A stretch of DNA of 64,000 nucleotides, from NCBI GenBank assembly GCA_024516035.1, contig CM044958.1, positions 26,307,517 to 26,371,516 of the forward strand. The letters run 5' to 3'. The first letter of the stretch is position 1; every line of letters starts with the position of its first letter. Below, in pieces: positions 33,431 through 46,406 of this stretch. The stretch comes from Bactericera cockerelli (Eukaryota; Arthropoda; Insecta; Hemiptera; Triozidae). The position numbers were made by a program, and so were the translations under genes. The notes under the pieces are model-generated. The model was given only the letters and a program-made list of their open reading frames with translations, searched no databases and was not told the origin of the DNA.

Positions 33431-34828
33431 TATAATTATGATTATTATTTTATAAATTATATTAATGAGTATTATGTGGAATACTTTCTGTACTTTCTCT
33501 TCTTACGAACACTTGTCGACCATCCAGAGATTAACTAATGTCTAGTTATTCAATCTAGTTTCAAACATTTCATTTTGGTGCCTTTCCATTGTTCTGACAG
33601 AGCGAGCAGCACATCCCGAAGAGAAATTGCTGTTTGATTGGAAACAGCATTTAGATTGAAATAAATATACTTAAGATATTCGCTCATAATTGAATAATAC
33701 ATGATTAGAGTAACTTACATACAAAGTTACCTACATAAGGAGGACTAAAGAATCCTGAAGATACACTCAAAATATATGTACAACTCGATCTTCTTCTTAT
33801 GTTACACAGTTGTTTTAGACATAAATGTCTATCCCGCAATGTTCTTCATCTTCATTGACAAGTCCTTGGGTTTTGTAGACAGCTGTTGTTTTGCTCCTGA
33901 TGAAAAAGAAAGCGCCATGCACTGTCCCGAGACAGCAGTATAATATTTGAAAATGGCACTACTGCTGTGACAGGACAATATCATAATGCTTTCACCATTC
34001 ATGTTGCGATGTTAGCAATGGCCATCAGCACCTGGGAAGAAAATTAAAAGGAATTTATAGATTTTTTTTACAATACTAAGTAATTTTAGGCAAACTAACT
34101 AAAAAAATACAGCCTCAGGCTGATGGGTGTAAATATGGTTTCGGCAAAGATGTATTTTGCGAATAGAGATTAAAATCTACCTATTTTATATGTTAATAGA
34201 AGTAAAGCACAAAATCAAAACAATAATTCTGATATTCAAATTTTGATATTCTTTTTGGTAAAACCAAAGTCTCTAAAGTGTTACTTTCTGTTTTTCGGGT
34301 ATATAAAGTTTTTTTGTAAGAAAACTTCAAAATAACTAGGATGAAATGCTGAAGGTACAAGAGGAAAAGAATGAATTCAGCTAACTGAATATCTCTCACG
34401 TATAATTTGTAATTACATAAAGTGCAAGTAATTTCTTCAGAAAATGTAAAACATTCCAAAGAATTAAAAATAATTTATAACAAGATCATTCTAATTTGGA
34501 TTGTTTTTATTCCTTATTTTATTTCCATGCAAAATTTCAATTATTGTTTCATAATGTTGGGCGAAGCCCAAACATGTAAAATTTTAACTGAAATGTTTCA
34601 TTTTGAAGTAAATTTAGATTTGAAATAATTGCATTACAAACAATAATTCTTAAAAATATTGCTCTTATTGCTGTAATATTGCTCTCTCGGTTGTCCATTG
34701 TGTTCCTGTAGAAGTTGCGGCACTGATTATGTTTTTCCCTTCAACCTCTACTGAAACTCAATATTCTAATTCTAATCATTGCTCTCCTGAAAGTTAATGT
34801 TTCATTTTGTGCTTCTTGTGTTTTTCAG
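33431..34828 (+). other. sequence upstream of the Rbp6 coding exon, probably intron
   Basis: AT-rich, ends with a pyrimidine stretch and TTTTTCAG at 34828, an acceptor site. Any 5' exons of Rbp6 lie here or further upstream; I do not see them. Confidence 0.5.
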
Positions 34829-34835
34829 TTTGGGC

Positions 34836-36982
34836 ATGGAAACGATGGCATTGGGTGGAGCTCCGGATCATCACGAACAGTTCAATGGCTTGATACCCAC
34901 AATGAATGGACTTGTTCAAATCCCACACCACCCCGGTCTTGTACACTTGAACGGGCCCCCTCCACCTCATCAACTAGTCAAGCTGAATGGCCCTCCCCAA
35001 GTGAACACAAGTCCCCCCCAGAACTCCATTCTCCACCAGCAGCCTAATCCACCTCCCCAGCAGCAGACACAACAGCCTCAGTCACAACCCCGCGATCTGC
35101 AGCCTAACAGCAACAACCAATTAGTTCTAGTCAACGGGAAATCCAATGGAGACTCTGGTCGATCTACTCCCACAGATGATCCCACTTCAGCCAAACTGTT
35201 TGTGGGAGGCTTGAGTTGGCAAACATCTTCGGAGAAATTGAGAGAGTATTTCGGAATGTTCGGCGCTGTTACTGATGTTCTTATTATGAAGGATCCTATC
35301 ACTCAGGTTTGTCTAGAATGACATAAAGAGACACAGTTTGTGAAACATATTTTAGATAATATCAAAAATACTGAAATTTCCTATCTGAAACTATACAAAT
35401 AATACATGTGTAAAATATCGGTTTAGCACTGATTTAGTCCGAAATTTGCGTGAGCAGAAGAACTGGGAAATCTCGGAATGTCAAAAAGTCTACTTTTCGG
35501 GAGAGCTATAATACATAATATTAAAAAACATTTCTTCCTGTAGAATGTATGTATAGGTACCTCGATATGAATAAAACAAATTCCTAGGGTTATTCCCCCT
35601 TCATATTCGAGGGAATAATAGAAAAGATCCCATGCCATGTTATTCTGAAAACACCACCTATAATTATTTTTATTTTTTCTCTTGAACTAAATGACATTCC
35701 ATAATTAGGCTCATTTTATCATCGAATTTTTTAAACAATAATATGTCCTATGAGAAATTTTCAAAATTCTAAAATACGAAAAATAAGTATATTTTTCCTT
35801 AACGTCACTCCAACATCAAAAGTCTTTCACGACGTAGTTTCACTCTTCATTTGCTAGATACTCCCAAACAGATATCCACATTCTATTTAAACTCATACAG
35901 TCCAACCAAGTCCAAGTCTCGCTGTATGTTACTGAGCTTCAGGGATCTTACAAAAACATTTTTTTTACATCCATTAATGCTAAGGCTAAAAAAAATTGTT
36001 ATAATTCCAAGCAATAAGAAGAAAATTATTTATTTAGGATTACAACCTTGCTCATTAGGTAGGCCACGAACTTTTTCATTAATAGGAAAAAATAATTTGA
36101 CTCCTACTTGCGAAGCTAATATGTATCCTTTTCTCTTTACTTACAGAGGAGTCGAGGGTTTGGATTCATTACTTTCACTGATCCGGAAACTGTAGAAAAG
36201 GTATTGAAAGTTCCAATCCACACATTGGACGGCAAGAAAATTGACCCCAAACAGCCACCCCAAAGAACAGACCAAAGGTAGGAAACAGAACAAAGAAAAT
36301 CTTCGTGGGCGGGGTGAGTCAAGACACGTCAGCAGAAGAAGTGAAAGCCTATTTCAGTCAGTTCGGCAAAGTCGAAGAAACAGTCATGCTGATGGATCAG
36401 CAAACAAAACGTCATCGAGGTTTTGGTTTTGTAACTTTTGAAAATGAAGAAGTAGTCGACCATATCTGTGAAATACATTTCCATATGATCAAGAACAAGA
36501 AAGTCGAGTGCAAGAAAGCACAACCCAAGGAAGCAGTTCAAGCAAATCTCCTAGTCGGTAAGCGGGTCATTCTCGGTCCCTTAGGATTGAGGATGGCAGC
36601 ACCTCAAGCCATCACCCCTGCCACTCAGCTGGCTGCATTACAAAGTCAAGCTCAAGCTCAAGTACAAGCCGCAGCCGCTGCAGTTGCTGCTCAGAATGCT
36701 GCAGCAGTAGCAAGTTATGGCAAGATCTTCGGTACATACCCAGGTCTAGCATCTTACCGTTACTCCCCGTATCCTGTAGGTACGCCGGGTCTACAAGCCC
36801 CCCCTGCCCCCCCTGTTCCTAACCCAACAAATGCCGTAGCAGCTGCTCCTCCTAATCCTGCTGCCTCCGCTGCCGCCTTATCAGGAAATCCTTATCAGGG
36901 ATACAGTTTGACCAATGTAGATATGTCCAGCTTTCAAGGCGTAGACTGGAGTTCCATGTACGGCATGGGTATGTACGTGTAA
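34836..36982 (+). CDS. Musashi-family RNA-binding protein Rbp6
   Basis: Sequence-specific RNA-binding regulator of mRNA translation and stability, with two RRM domains, known in insects as Rbp6/Musashi-like. Exon 34829-35306 (acceptor TTTTTCAG, first ATG 34836) joins in phase 0 to exon 36147-36982 through GT..AG. Residues 1-115 are Pro/Gln/Asn-rich. RRM1 has RNP2 LFVGGL (121-126) and RNP1 RGFGFITF (160-167); the intron falls just before RNP1. RRM2 has IFVGGV (about 209) and RGFGFVTF (about 248). An Ala/Gln/Pro-rich tail ends [12 protein letters not shown]. Length about 435 residues. One base is missing at 36253/36254 relative to the family frame, giving an in-frame stop at 36279-36281 as written. 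It is otherwise intact, so probably a sequence error. Confidence 0.93.
35307..36146 (+). other. Rbp6 intron between RNP2 and RNP1 of RRM1
   Basis: 840 bp; donor CAG|GTTTGT, acceptor TTTACTTACAG. AT-rich. No element recognised. An ORF at 35851-36195 runs through the acceptor and is not a gene. Confidence 0.85.
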
Positions 36983-39900
36983 ACATCGCAGTGTATTTAG
37001 CCCTATCACACAAGTTGTGAGAGGGAACCATTCCTTTGAACTCGCAAATCCTTCTAGAATTTGAGATTGATAAAATAAAGGAAAAGAGAATAAATACCCT
37101 TATGAAAGTATTTCTATGATGATAAAATTTCAATTCAATTTTCATTTAGTGAGGAACGAAGTTCAAAGTTATGTTTCTCGATGTCACAGTTGATTTTGAT
37201 CTCTGGGGTTACAACACACTTCTAATCTAGTCACATCCTCTAAAATCTAAAAATAAATAAAAACATTCCAAAAAGTCGTCACAATACTCTGTCGGAAAAT
37301 CGTTAAGGACCAATTGTATCCTTTCACTTGGGAGGCTACCCAATGCTCAAGTATTACGTTTATAATAAAATTCTACTCCTCTCGACTTTCTCCATGACGG
37401 TAATATATTGTAATCTCATTTTATTTAAATTCTAGTGATAAACTATTGATAATATAATTAATTATACCTTTAATTTTAGTTTATAATTTCTTTTGAATTG
37501 AACGAAAATATTTTTGTCATGATGTTTTCTTGCAAATCTATTTCTTTAAATACTTTTTTCTCTTTGGTTCTTTGAGTCAGATTATTGATAGTACATACAT
37601 AATATCTAGATTCCTCAAGAAATGGTCTATATTTAAAAAGGGTTTCTTTGGTCTAAGTTTATATTTTGAGTTTTAGAGGCCATGATATTTTATGATTTTA
37701 AATCGTAATATGATTTCTATAGAAACCAAACAAGAAAAGATATTTACTTTCGATATGGTAGATTTACTAAATATTTTGTAAATTTAAAGCAAAAATGTCA
37801 TCAGTAAATAACTAAACTTAGGTTTTCCCCATAATATTATGAAATTCAATTATTTACGAGTGTACCTAACAAAAAATAAAATCACAATTTGAACATTAAT
37901 TTCTATTATTTTCTCCTTGTGAGTAAGGTTTTACAATAGTTTCAGTCAAAATATTAATTCCATCAATCTTCTTAATACCTACATTATGTTTGTGTATATA
38001 AATGTAATATTTTGCTGGCCTATTTTAAAATCAATTGAATATAATGTTGGTGAACATAATTTATCATGATTTCTTGAATTATGTACCAATCATATTAATT
38101 TTTATCAATTCTTTGTCTGGTTTTCTCGCGATTATTATTCAAGTTAAAAAAAAACAGCAACGAAGCTCTAGCTCTACGGCCGACTTGTACTTAATATAAT
38201 AATAAACAGATCAGTGATGATCTTGTTTCTTTAATTTTTGAAAACTGTAAGCAATAATTAGTATTACTTTTAATTTATATTCTCAAAATAATCCAATGCA
38301 TATTAATTAAACTAGGTACCTACATAGTTTCTCCTACTTTGTATTCCAATATTTTCCTTGTACAATGTTATTTTTTCTTCTTCTTTTCGTGAAAATAATA
38401 ATTTTGCTTTGTTACCGAAACCAGTATTCTATGAAATCATTCAAAATTCTAAAATCCATGGGTACTCTTTAACAATGATTATGCTGGGCGTTCAGGTAAA
38501 TAGAATACAGAAGTACCAACATGGTATCTTGTGTCTGTATTATTTTTTCTACATAATAAGCCCATTATTACGTAGTTTTTTTCCTAAATTGAAAATAAAA
38601 TTAAATTAAACTGCTCTTGATAAAACTGACATTTTAAATAAAATTAAATTCTTAGTAAAAAATCATCTATGAAATCATATCAGATCATTGAAAAACATTT
38701 TACATTGATATCATAATATTATATAGTTTATAGGTATAAATGTTTGCAAACAGAAAAGGCAAACGTAATTGTTTTCATGTTCATGATAATTAAATTATTT
38801 TTTATATTTCAATAAAGTAATTATAAAAAAAAAACTTAAAAATATTATTTTCAATTATTTCACTTACGAAGGTTGGAAATAAAAGTTTCGAGACGATTTT
38901 TTATTCGATTTTGTTACTGATTCTATTATTTAATTCATTTTCATTTCAAATTCAGACAATATCACTATGGAATATATTCGATATTGCTTTTCCATTTACG
39001 AGTAGGTATGTACCAACCATACAGTTCATTAACTTCTATTGGATCTTAACTCAGATAAATGGTACCTTCATGAGAAAAGTTCGGCAAATAGTTAGATACT
39101 TAATTGTGTCTCATCCATGCAAGAAGTTTTCACTTGTGTTCCAATCCCAAGCAGTAGCTACTTGTGTGTACACTTCATTTTTAGAATCAAACATTTGGAA
39201 CAAATATTGTGCTGTGGTAATATAATATTTATTAAGTAAGTTTAGTAGTTGAGAAATCTAGATTTTCTTTGTTAGTAGAAATCTCAAACGTAATTTTACC
39301 ATGTAGTTTTTTTTTTAAATAAAATATTCTGATGTTGAATTGAATTGTGTGAAGACATAGACTCTACATTCAAGAATCGTATTACCTTCTGAGTTAAACT
39401 GTCTTTGCAGGAATTCATTTTTGGAAGTAATTACATTTACAAAAATATATTCATGAATGTATTTCTTTAATTCTTCCTCTTTTTGAAAAGTAGACTTTGA
39501 TTAGACCAAGCTTTGAGAAAGTATTTATTCCTAACACCTACACACAAAACTGTAAATTTCGTTTCCTTTTTCATTCTTACTCTTAAATTTAATATTTACT
39601 AACACACTACTACTCTTAAAAAAAATATAACACAAATCTTTGACTCTTAGATACTTGTTTCTCTCCTTTGTAAGTTTGTTTTCCCCAGTAGTTTTTCGGG
39701 ATTTCACCTAGATTGATCATTTCACAGGATAGTATTTATGTATCTTAGTTCCTGTTTATTTCTTCATCTAAATTATAACTATTTTAAGATTTTTTAATTT
39801 GCATAGAGGGTTTCCTTTTTAAACACTTAAAAGAAAGCTCTACGTAATGTACATTCTAAAATGAGTAATTTAATAAAATATAAATTATATAGTTTTTCAA

Positions 39901-41210
39901 ATACCAAGTCCTGTGTATATTACTAAATTTTCTTTCTTTCCTGTATTATTATATCGAATATAGCTCTCTCTTTTAGTGATTTCGAAAAAGTAATGGACCT
40001 TATCCGACATACATTTATCCAAACCACAAGTTTAGAACCTAACCTCTGAGTTATCGAAGTTCATTAATTGTATTAATATAAATATTATGAAAAAGTATTG
40101 GTTTTGTTTCGGATATAGGTTATTATGATAATAACAACGTAGATCTAGTTCGTACTAACAAGTAGGTGGTGTTTTAGCTTATCCCCCATAGAAGATACCT
40201 ACTTACTATTGTTTTTTCCACACAAAATGTTTTCAATTATTAGCATTTAGAAACAATATTTAATAAGATTTCTCTAGCATTTAAGTAAAATTTGTATTTA
40301 TATTCTATTTTTTGTTTCTTTTGATTTTTTTCTGTATTTAAATATTACTTTAGTTAGTATTACCTACTTATAATTTTATTTTCTTATGATTTGTGAGTTT
40401 AGTTTTTTTTTCTGGCGGTAGAGATTCTATGCTGTTTGAATCATGCCAAAGTTTACAAAGAATCATTGAACCAATGTGTTCTAAAAAAAAGCTTGTCAAG
40501 TCTGATAGCTCCTTGTGCTCTTTCAAATAGAATTTGAGGTTGTCATATAAAATAATATGTAAACTTTGTCATTTGAACGAACACTTGAATATAAATGCTA
40601 CGTACGTTCTTCTGTTTCTGATAATGTCATTGATTTTATACTTGGAGTTTTATTGAAATACCTACCTACATCTAAGCATGTTATTTATCACTAGTATTTC
40701 CTGGCCATAATTCTAACTCCTATTGATATGAAAACAGAAGTAAATATTTGTAATGAAAATGACTTATCAAAAACATCGAACACATCTCTGTAGACATTGC
40801 TGTGTGTTTCTTATGAACGTTGTGTAGTACAATAATTTAACAGGTATTTCCAAAGTTTTCCCACTACCTATTGTAATTGAGTTAAACAATTGACTTTGTA
40901 TTTAGACGGTTCTGTTGAAGCTTGATTTTCCAAAGCACCTAAAATCATTGAATCTTTCTCAAATATCGATGGACGGAGGAAATAGAAATTGATAATAGAG
41001 CCTGCAATAATCCGAAATAATGTTTCTACAGAAACCTGAGAACTAAATTAAATAGAACTTGTATTTTTAAGGTCTGATCCTATTTCTTGCTCAAGTGCTT
41101 AAAATCGTTTTTCTTTCACACAAGTTTCTACAATTTCAGAATGGTAAGGATTTACCTGTCTGTAGTATGGTCATGAGCATCGACTTTTAGATTGACTTTA
41201 CATAATTATG
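36983..41210 (+). other. Rbp6 3' UTR and downstream region
   Basis: The beginning is the 3' UTR. Possible polyadenylation words AATAAA occur near 37073, 37252 and 38811, followed in the last case by an A tract (38827-38836). Which is used cannot be told. The region is A/T-rich and free of recognised transposons for over 4 kb, unlike most of the window. Musashi-family transcripts typically have long 3' UTRs. A Pumilio-type word TGTATATA lies near 37993. Confidence 0.55.
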
Positions 41211-41343
41211 TTAACCCTTTCAACCCGACTTTTGCAGCGTATAAATTTTATGATTTTCTTCATTGGATCTTATTTATTGGGTCATAAATAAGAACTGTAC
41301 AAAGTTTGAAGATTTTAGCTTTTGCCGTTTTTCCGGAAAATGC

Positions 41344-41453
41344 TGGGATAATAAGTCCCAGCCGTATTCTTTCGTGGGACTCTATATCCCAGCCGTATTC
41401 TTTGGTGGGACAGAACATCCCATTAGTATTCTTTGGTGGGACAGTATGTCCCA
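41344..41453 (+). repeat. four 17-bp palindromes at exact 31-bp spacing
   Basis: Starts at 41344, 41375, 41406 and 41437. Cores are TGGGATAATAAGTCCCA, TGGGACTCTATATCCCA, TGGGACAGAACATCCCA and TGGGACAGTATGTCCCA. Linkers of 14 bp are similar (GCCGTATTCTTT type). Confidence 0.95.
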
Positions 41454-41619
41454 GTAGTATTTTTAAAACCTGTATATTGGGCTTCAAGAGTAGTAATGAC
41501 AACATTTAGAGCTAATTTTTGGTATCAATTTTTTTTATTTGTAAATCAAAATGAAAATAAAAAAAATAACATGAAAAAAAAACTCCTGGTCTAAAAATAA
41601 TTTCACGAAAAACTACTAT

Positions 41620-41738
41620 TGGGTCAAATAGTCCCGCGTAAAAAGTACTGATGGGACAATACATCCCATCACGAACAACGATTGGGTCGTAGTATCCCAG
41701 GTGGTCTCCAAAAAATACTACTGGGACAATATGTCCCA
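41620..41738 (-). repeat. second palindrome cluster, inverted
   Basis: Sites at 41620, 41652, 41683 and 41722 (spacings 32, 31, 39). Linkers read as the complement of those in the first cluster (AAAAAGTACTGA versus AGTAGTATTTTT), so the two clusters face each other. Confidence 0.85.
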
Positions 41739-43249
41739 CCAAGAAGTCCCTCCCTATTCCCCTGAACAACTTGAGCTAGGTTATAGATATTACATTGGAA
41801 ATTACTCTAAACACAATAAAACACTATAAGTACTCTAAATATCTGCATTTCTGCACTTAGCTTTCATGGATTTGAAAATAAATAGCACATATGTAATTAT
41901 TTTGAGATTCGACACACTTGCTCTGTGCACTTGCTGAAATCAAACTGATCTGGAGGGAGAACTAGACATGGTATCAACATGAAACTTGGTCACGTGACAG
42001 AAAACAAGATACATGATCAAACAACACTGAGACCGGTGTTCTGTTAGTCGTTTTGGGACATATAATCCCACTTGAATAGGAAAAGCTATCTCTGGGACGT
42101 ATAATCCCATTAGGGTTGAAAGGGTTAAACGTTACGTATGTAAATGTTCAAACAAGCTAATGCAACATAAAAAGTTTAACGTCAAAAGCCACATTTTTGA
42201 CAAGTTTTTGTTCATTTAGAGTTTAAAAGAAACATTTTTTGGCTATGAAAACCTAAAAAAAGGTTTAACAGTACCTAAATTACATTAACTCTTTGGAGAG
42301 TAATTAAAAACAAAACTTTTCTGGATTACTGAAAATTTAATTTTTGAAGGCTAGGTAAATTACCATTTCCGCTGCGCCGTCGATATCCTGAAGTTTAATA
42401 AAGAAAGGTGGAATAGTTCTAGTAATTATTTTGTGCAACTCTGTCGTGTTGATATAACCCAAATAATTTTGAATAAAACTTTTGATCACTGAACTAGGAT
42501 CACCCTAAAGAAACAGAAATATCAGTGTACTTTCAGTGTACTGCTATCATTGTATATACCTACAATATGTTGTTCAAAAACTACCCCTTCAAAAATGCTC
42601 TTACATAAATGTGTAATGTTAGATAGTTTGGCACTTTATTTTGTAATCTTTAAAAAAAAATGTATTATTCGACAATACACTTGATAATTTTTGTAGACTA
42701 ATGTATCCTTATTTATTTTGATTTTACAATATTTATATTTCATACACATTGTATAAAATTAAAAAGTTTAGATCACACTAACCATTTATCTCAGCACTTA
42801 ATTATTTTAGCAGATGTTATTTTGTTTTTGCATGTCTTACACATACCTAGTTCGGTAGTGCACAGTATTATAATAACTTTTCATTATTGAGCTATTATGT
42901 GCTCTCCTAGAGAGAATCGGTTACCTCATCATTTAGCTTTACCAAGTCAAATGGAATTGCAAACTGCAACTAATCTCTCATGCTCAAGCCCTCGGATTTT
43001 GGGAAATATAATGAAAAATTGTCGCTTCTGAAACTTCTTTTGAGACCGTTCCGCTCGATATTCTTTTATTTTGAAATGTACTCAAGTTCTACAACTAAAA
43101 TTAAATTTATAGGTATTTACTATTCGGATTATTCCTCGACAAACGAGAAAGCAATACTGATTGAACGTCAAGTAAGATGATTCTCTTCCATTGTCTAATT
43201 TAAAAATTCATGTCTTTGATCAACTTGATTTAACGAAAATACGTCAATA

Positions 43250-43326
43250 CCCGAGTGATTAGCTCAATGGACTGGGAGCTCGGAGGTTGGGGTTCAAGTC
43301 AAGATCAAGTAAAAAAAAAAAAAAAA
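43250..43326 (+). mobile_element. tRNA-like retroposon remnant
   Basis: TAGCTCAATGGACTGGG (A-box region) and GGGGTTCAAGTC (B box) followed by an A tract. No paired acceptor stem, so not a functional tRNA gene. Confidence 0.45.
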
Positions 43327-45459
43327 CAATCCTTTCTATACCTTATAGGTACTATAAAGTAAAAAAAAGTCGAGTGAGGAACGCGACCCTTTTGACGAGA
43401 CGAATATTTTTCTTGAACAAAATTGAACTTTTTTCGGTTACCAACAAAAAGTAATACATAATTATGAATAATATACGACAAATCTTGCTTGATTCGATTT
43501 TGCCAAAGATCGACCATGAAACCTTTTATCCTAGTTACTCAATATCATTATTTTCACAAAAATTCTAGATTTTTTTATAGCAACAGTTGATATACAGTAC
43601 ATGAAACACATAAAGGTAATAAATTAATGAAAATGAAAAGGTTGTTTGAAATATTGAATTTGGAAATTGTTTATCTATAATATCATTCTGAATCTCTTTT
43701 CGTTTCAGATAGGTTTTTACCACTTTGGTACCTACATACATTTATTTGTAGTAGGTACACATCTTTATTTGTAGTACACATGTATGTATAACTGTAACTC
43801 ATAAGTTTCTATCCATAGATAGAAACCTATCTATGTTTCTATTAAAGATAGGTTTCTATTAAACGTACTTAAAACTTTTCTTCCTTTTCTTTTGATTTTC
43901 ATAGTTTTTTGTTGTTGATTTTTACTTAATTTCTGTCAGTCTTTTTTTTTTAATTAAGTAATTTTGCTGTAGTTTTTGTCTTACTTGTAGATTTTGTAGA
44001 GTTAGGTTTTCAAAAAACAAAGTTTCAATTTCAGAACAAAAATAAACATTAAAACACACAAGAAACTTGTTTGCTTGTTTATTTTCTCTCACGTAGTAGC
44101 TAGTGTAATGATTGTGTGTATGTACTATTAAGTCGAACGGTGTCACTTCCTTGTATAATCTTTCATTTATTGATGTGTACGTCCCTATAGAAATCTAAAT
44201 CTTTGGGCTGATTCTTGACGTTTCATTTTTGAAAATCTCACGAGAAAAAAATCATGAATTACCTGTATAAGTAATAATTAGCAAGTATTATAATAACATG
44301 GAGAAAGCTGTTCGTGCATTTGTAACAATTAATTACAAAGCTACTGAACTGTAAACTGCATTTTATCTCGTTGAAATTCCCAAGAAAAGTCAAGAATCAG
44401 CCTGCCTAGTATTCACTTAAGTCACCAGTGTTGTTAAACTTAGCTAGAACAAAAATTACCTGCAACTGACAATTTATTAACAATTACAATTAAATCTGCC
44501 TGCATTAACAAGAGTAATAATATCAGTCTATCTATAATAAGTTAATATTAGTAGTGTAAAATGTTGAAAATTAATCTTATTCTAACAGAAATAGCAAAAT
44601 TAGGGTACAAGTATAAACAATCGTGATTTAAATGAACAGGCTCTGTAGAGTCTAGCTCTAGACACTATAGCCATACTTTCACATGAAGGCCTATAAATTC
44701 ATTAGATAAAAGTGAGCTCAAGAGTAACTTGAGATTATGCGAGTACGTATATTATGATAGCGATATTGAACATTGAACAAAAAAATGCCTCGTAAATAAT
44801 TTAAGTTCTTCCAATAAAGCCACAGAATCTGGTATCAACTGTAGACTGTAGAAACTAGAATTTAAAAATATTTAAAAAATCAGAATCCACTTCTGATAAT
44901 ATAAAATTTACTCTAATAAAATTGTAGATACTTAACTGATTCAGTGAGAAACAGGATATTCTTATGACTATTTAAACGGCCATTGCTTCGTGTGTCCATC
45001 TGTCATGCACTCATGCACCTCATTTATTTTTTACGAACACCAAATATTTACTCCCGCTAAATTTAACGTCACAATGTGGTTCTACCATAGATCGGTGACA
45101 CCTTACTTATTTGTCTGATTTAGAACATATCAAATAGTTTTGTAAAATAATATAGGTAATTTTATCAAGTCTATAATATTTTCTCCTCTAATGTAGATCA
45201 TCTATGTAGTTGGGTAGATAGAACTGTAAAGTGAGTAGTCCTTTTTATTTCAGTAACAACCTTTTTATAAAGTACTCCAAAACAATTATTCAGCAATAAG
45301 AATTAATAATTCATTGAACACTAATTGTAATACTTATTGTAACTTTAAAGTCGAGCTTCTCTGATAAGGCACTATAGATAGGAAATTTTTACTTCCTTAA
45401 AAAAAAAAAAAATGTAGGTCTACCTAATTTGGGGAGAATGTGACCCAAAATTTTGTGTC

Positions 45460-45830
45460 ACATCCCTTTTTTGGAACCCGTCCCCGATTTATCGCTATTT
45501 TGGGGGGTCCCGCTTGGACTGACTTTTTACTTTCCTTATCCTATATTTATTGTTCATGTTCATCCTAGATGGGTTGTGTGAGGTTGTGACTTATCAAATC
45601 CAATATTTGTTGTGTTTATTTTTTTTGTTGACAAGTCAAAAGTAACGGTGATCGACCATTTTAAGGGAATTGACTGTTCTGACTGAAGGATTCGCGATAT
45701 CGATAAACTCTTAAGGGTTTGCTCTTTGATTGTTTATTGATCCCCCGTTATTTAAATGAAATTTTGAATCGTTAGTTCAGACTTTTTTTTGAGGAACGAG
45801 TAAAGTTGTGTGATGCTCACACAAATTTAA
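45460..45830 (+). mobile_element. ACTTTCCTTATCC element fragment
   Basis: TTTTGGGGGGTCCCGCTTGG, ACTTTCCTTATCCTAT and a right-end phrase GAGTAAAGTTGTGTGATGCTCACAC echo the complete copies but rearranged, suggesting two overlapping fragments or a nested insertion. Confidence 0.5.
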
Positions 45831-46406
45831 TTAACATTATAGGTATAGGTATGTGAAAAAGGATTTTAATATATATTTATTCAGAAAAAACACTAATAAT
45901 TAGATAATGTAGCGTATCTATTATTTCGATGTATGTAAGGTACCAAACCACATTTCATTCCGTTCTTTTCATTTTTTAGAACCACAATATTTAACTAAAG
46001 TTTGGTATGGATACCTCATAATGACAATCTTGTTGTGGATCGAAATTCCGACGGCATCGGCAACTCAAATTACAATTGTTCTTCCTATAAATTTCTAAAA
46101 GTACGTACACACTACGTCGAATGTGTCAATCGACATAGTGTGGACGTTTCGATCGAGGCTTTGGAGTATTAACACTGTCGAGCGTGGACGCACCTTAATA
46201 TTAGAACTCGGAAGTATTGTGTTAGTTTTTTTTATATAAATAAATATATTTTTGCTACGATTTCATATTTCTGCACGTTTCATAACTTCCTGAGTAACTT
46301 TAGTTTTGTGTCTGACTGTCGTTCTGTTAAATACATTCTTTGTAACGCGCAAATCTCAGAAACTATTCAACGGATTTCAACGAAATTTTGAATACATAAT
46401 TACATA

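Larger units (their letters stand above)
41215..42124. mobile_element. piggyBac-type MITE with phased palindromes
   Basis: TTAA at 41211-41214 and 42125-42128; termini CCCTTTCAACCC inverted perfectly over 12 bp. These are the piggyBac superfamily hallmarks. 910 bp, no transposase. It contains ten 17-bp sites TGGGAnnnnnnnTCCCA: 41344, 41375, 41406, 41437, then 41620 (weak), 41652, 41683, 41722, then 42054 and 42093. Confidence 0.85.
42129..46196. other. long non-coding stretch
   Basis: No gene supported. A tRNA-like head is at 43250-43312, a small nested hairpin at 43806-43825 (TTTCTATC/GATAGAAA) with TTTCTAT words repeating to 43860, and a fragment of the ACTTTCCTTATCC element at about 45460-45830. 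Confidence 0.5.

Noticed and set aside
35078..35302. Minus-strand ORFs across Rbp6 exons (also 36329, 36852)
   Set aside because: Antisense of the Rbp6 coding sequence; no independent support.
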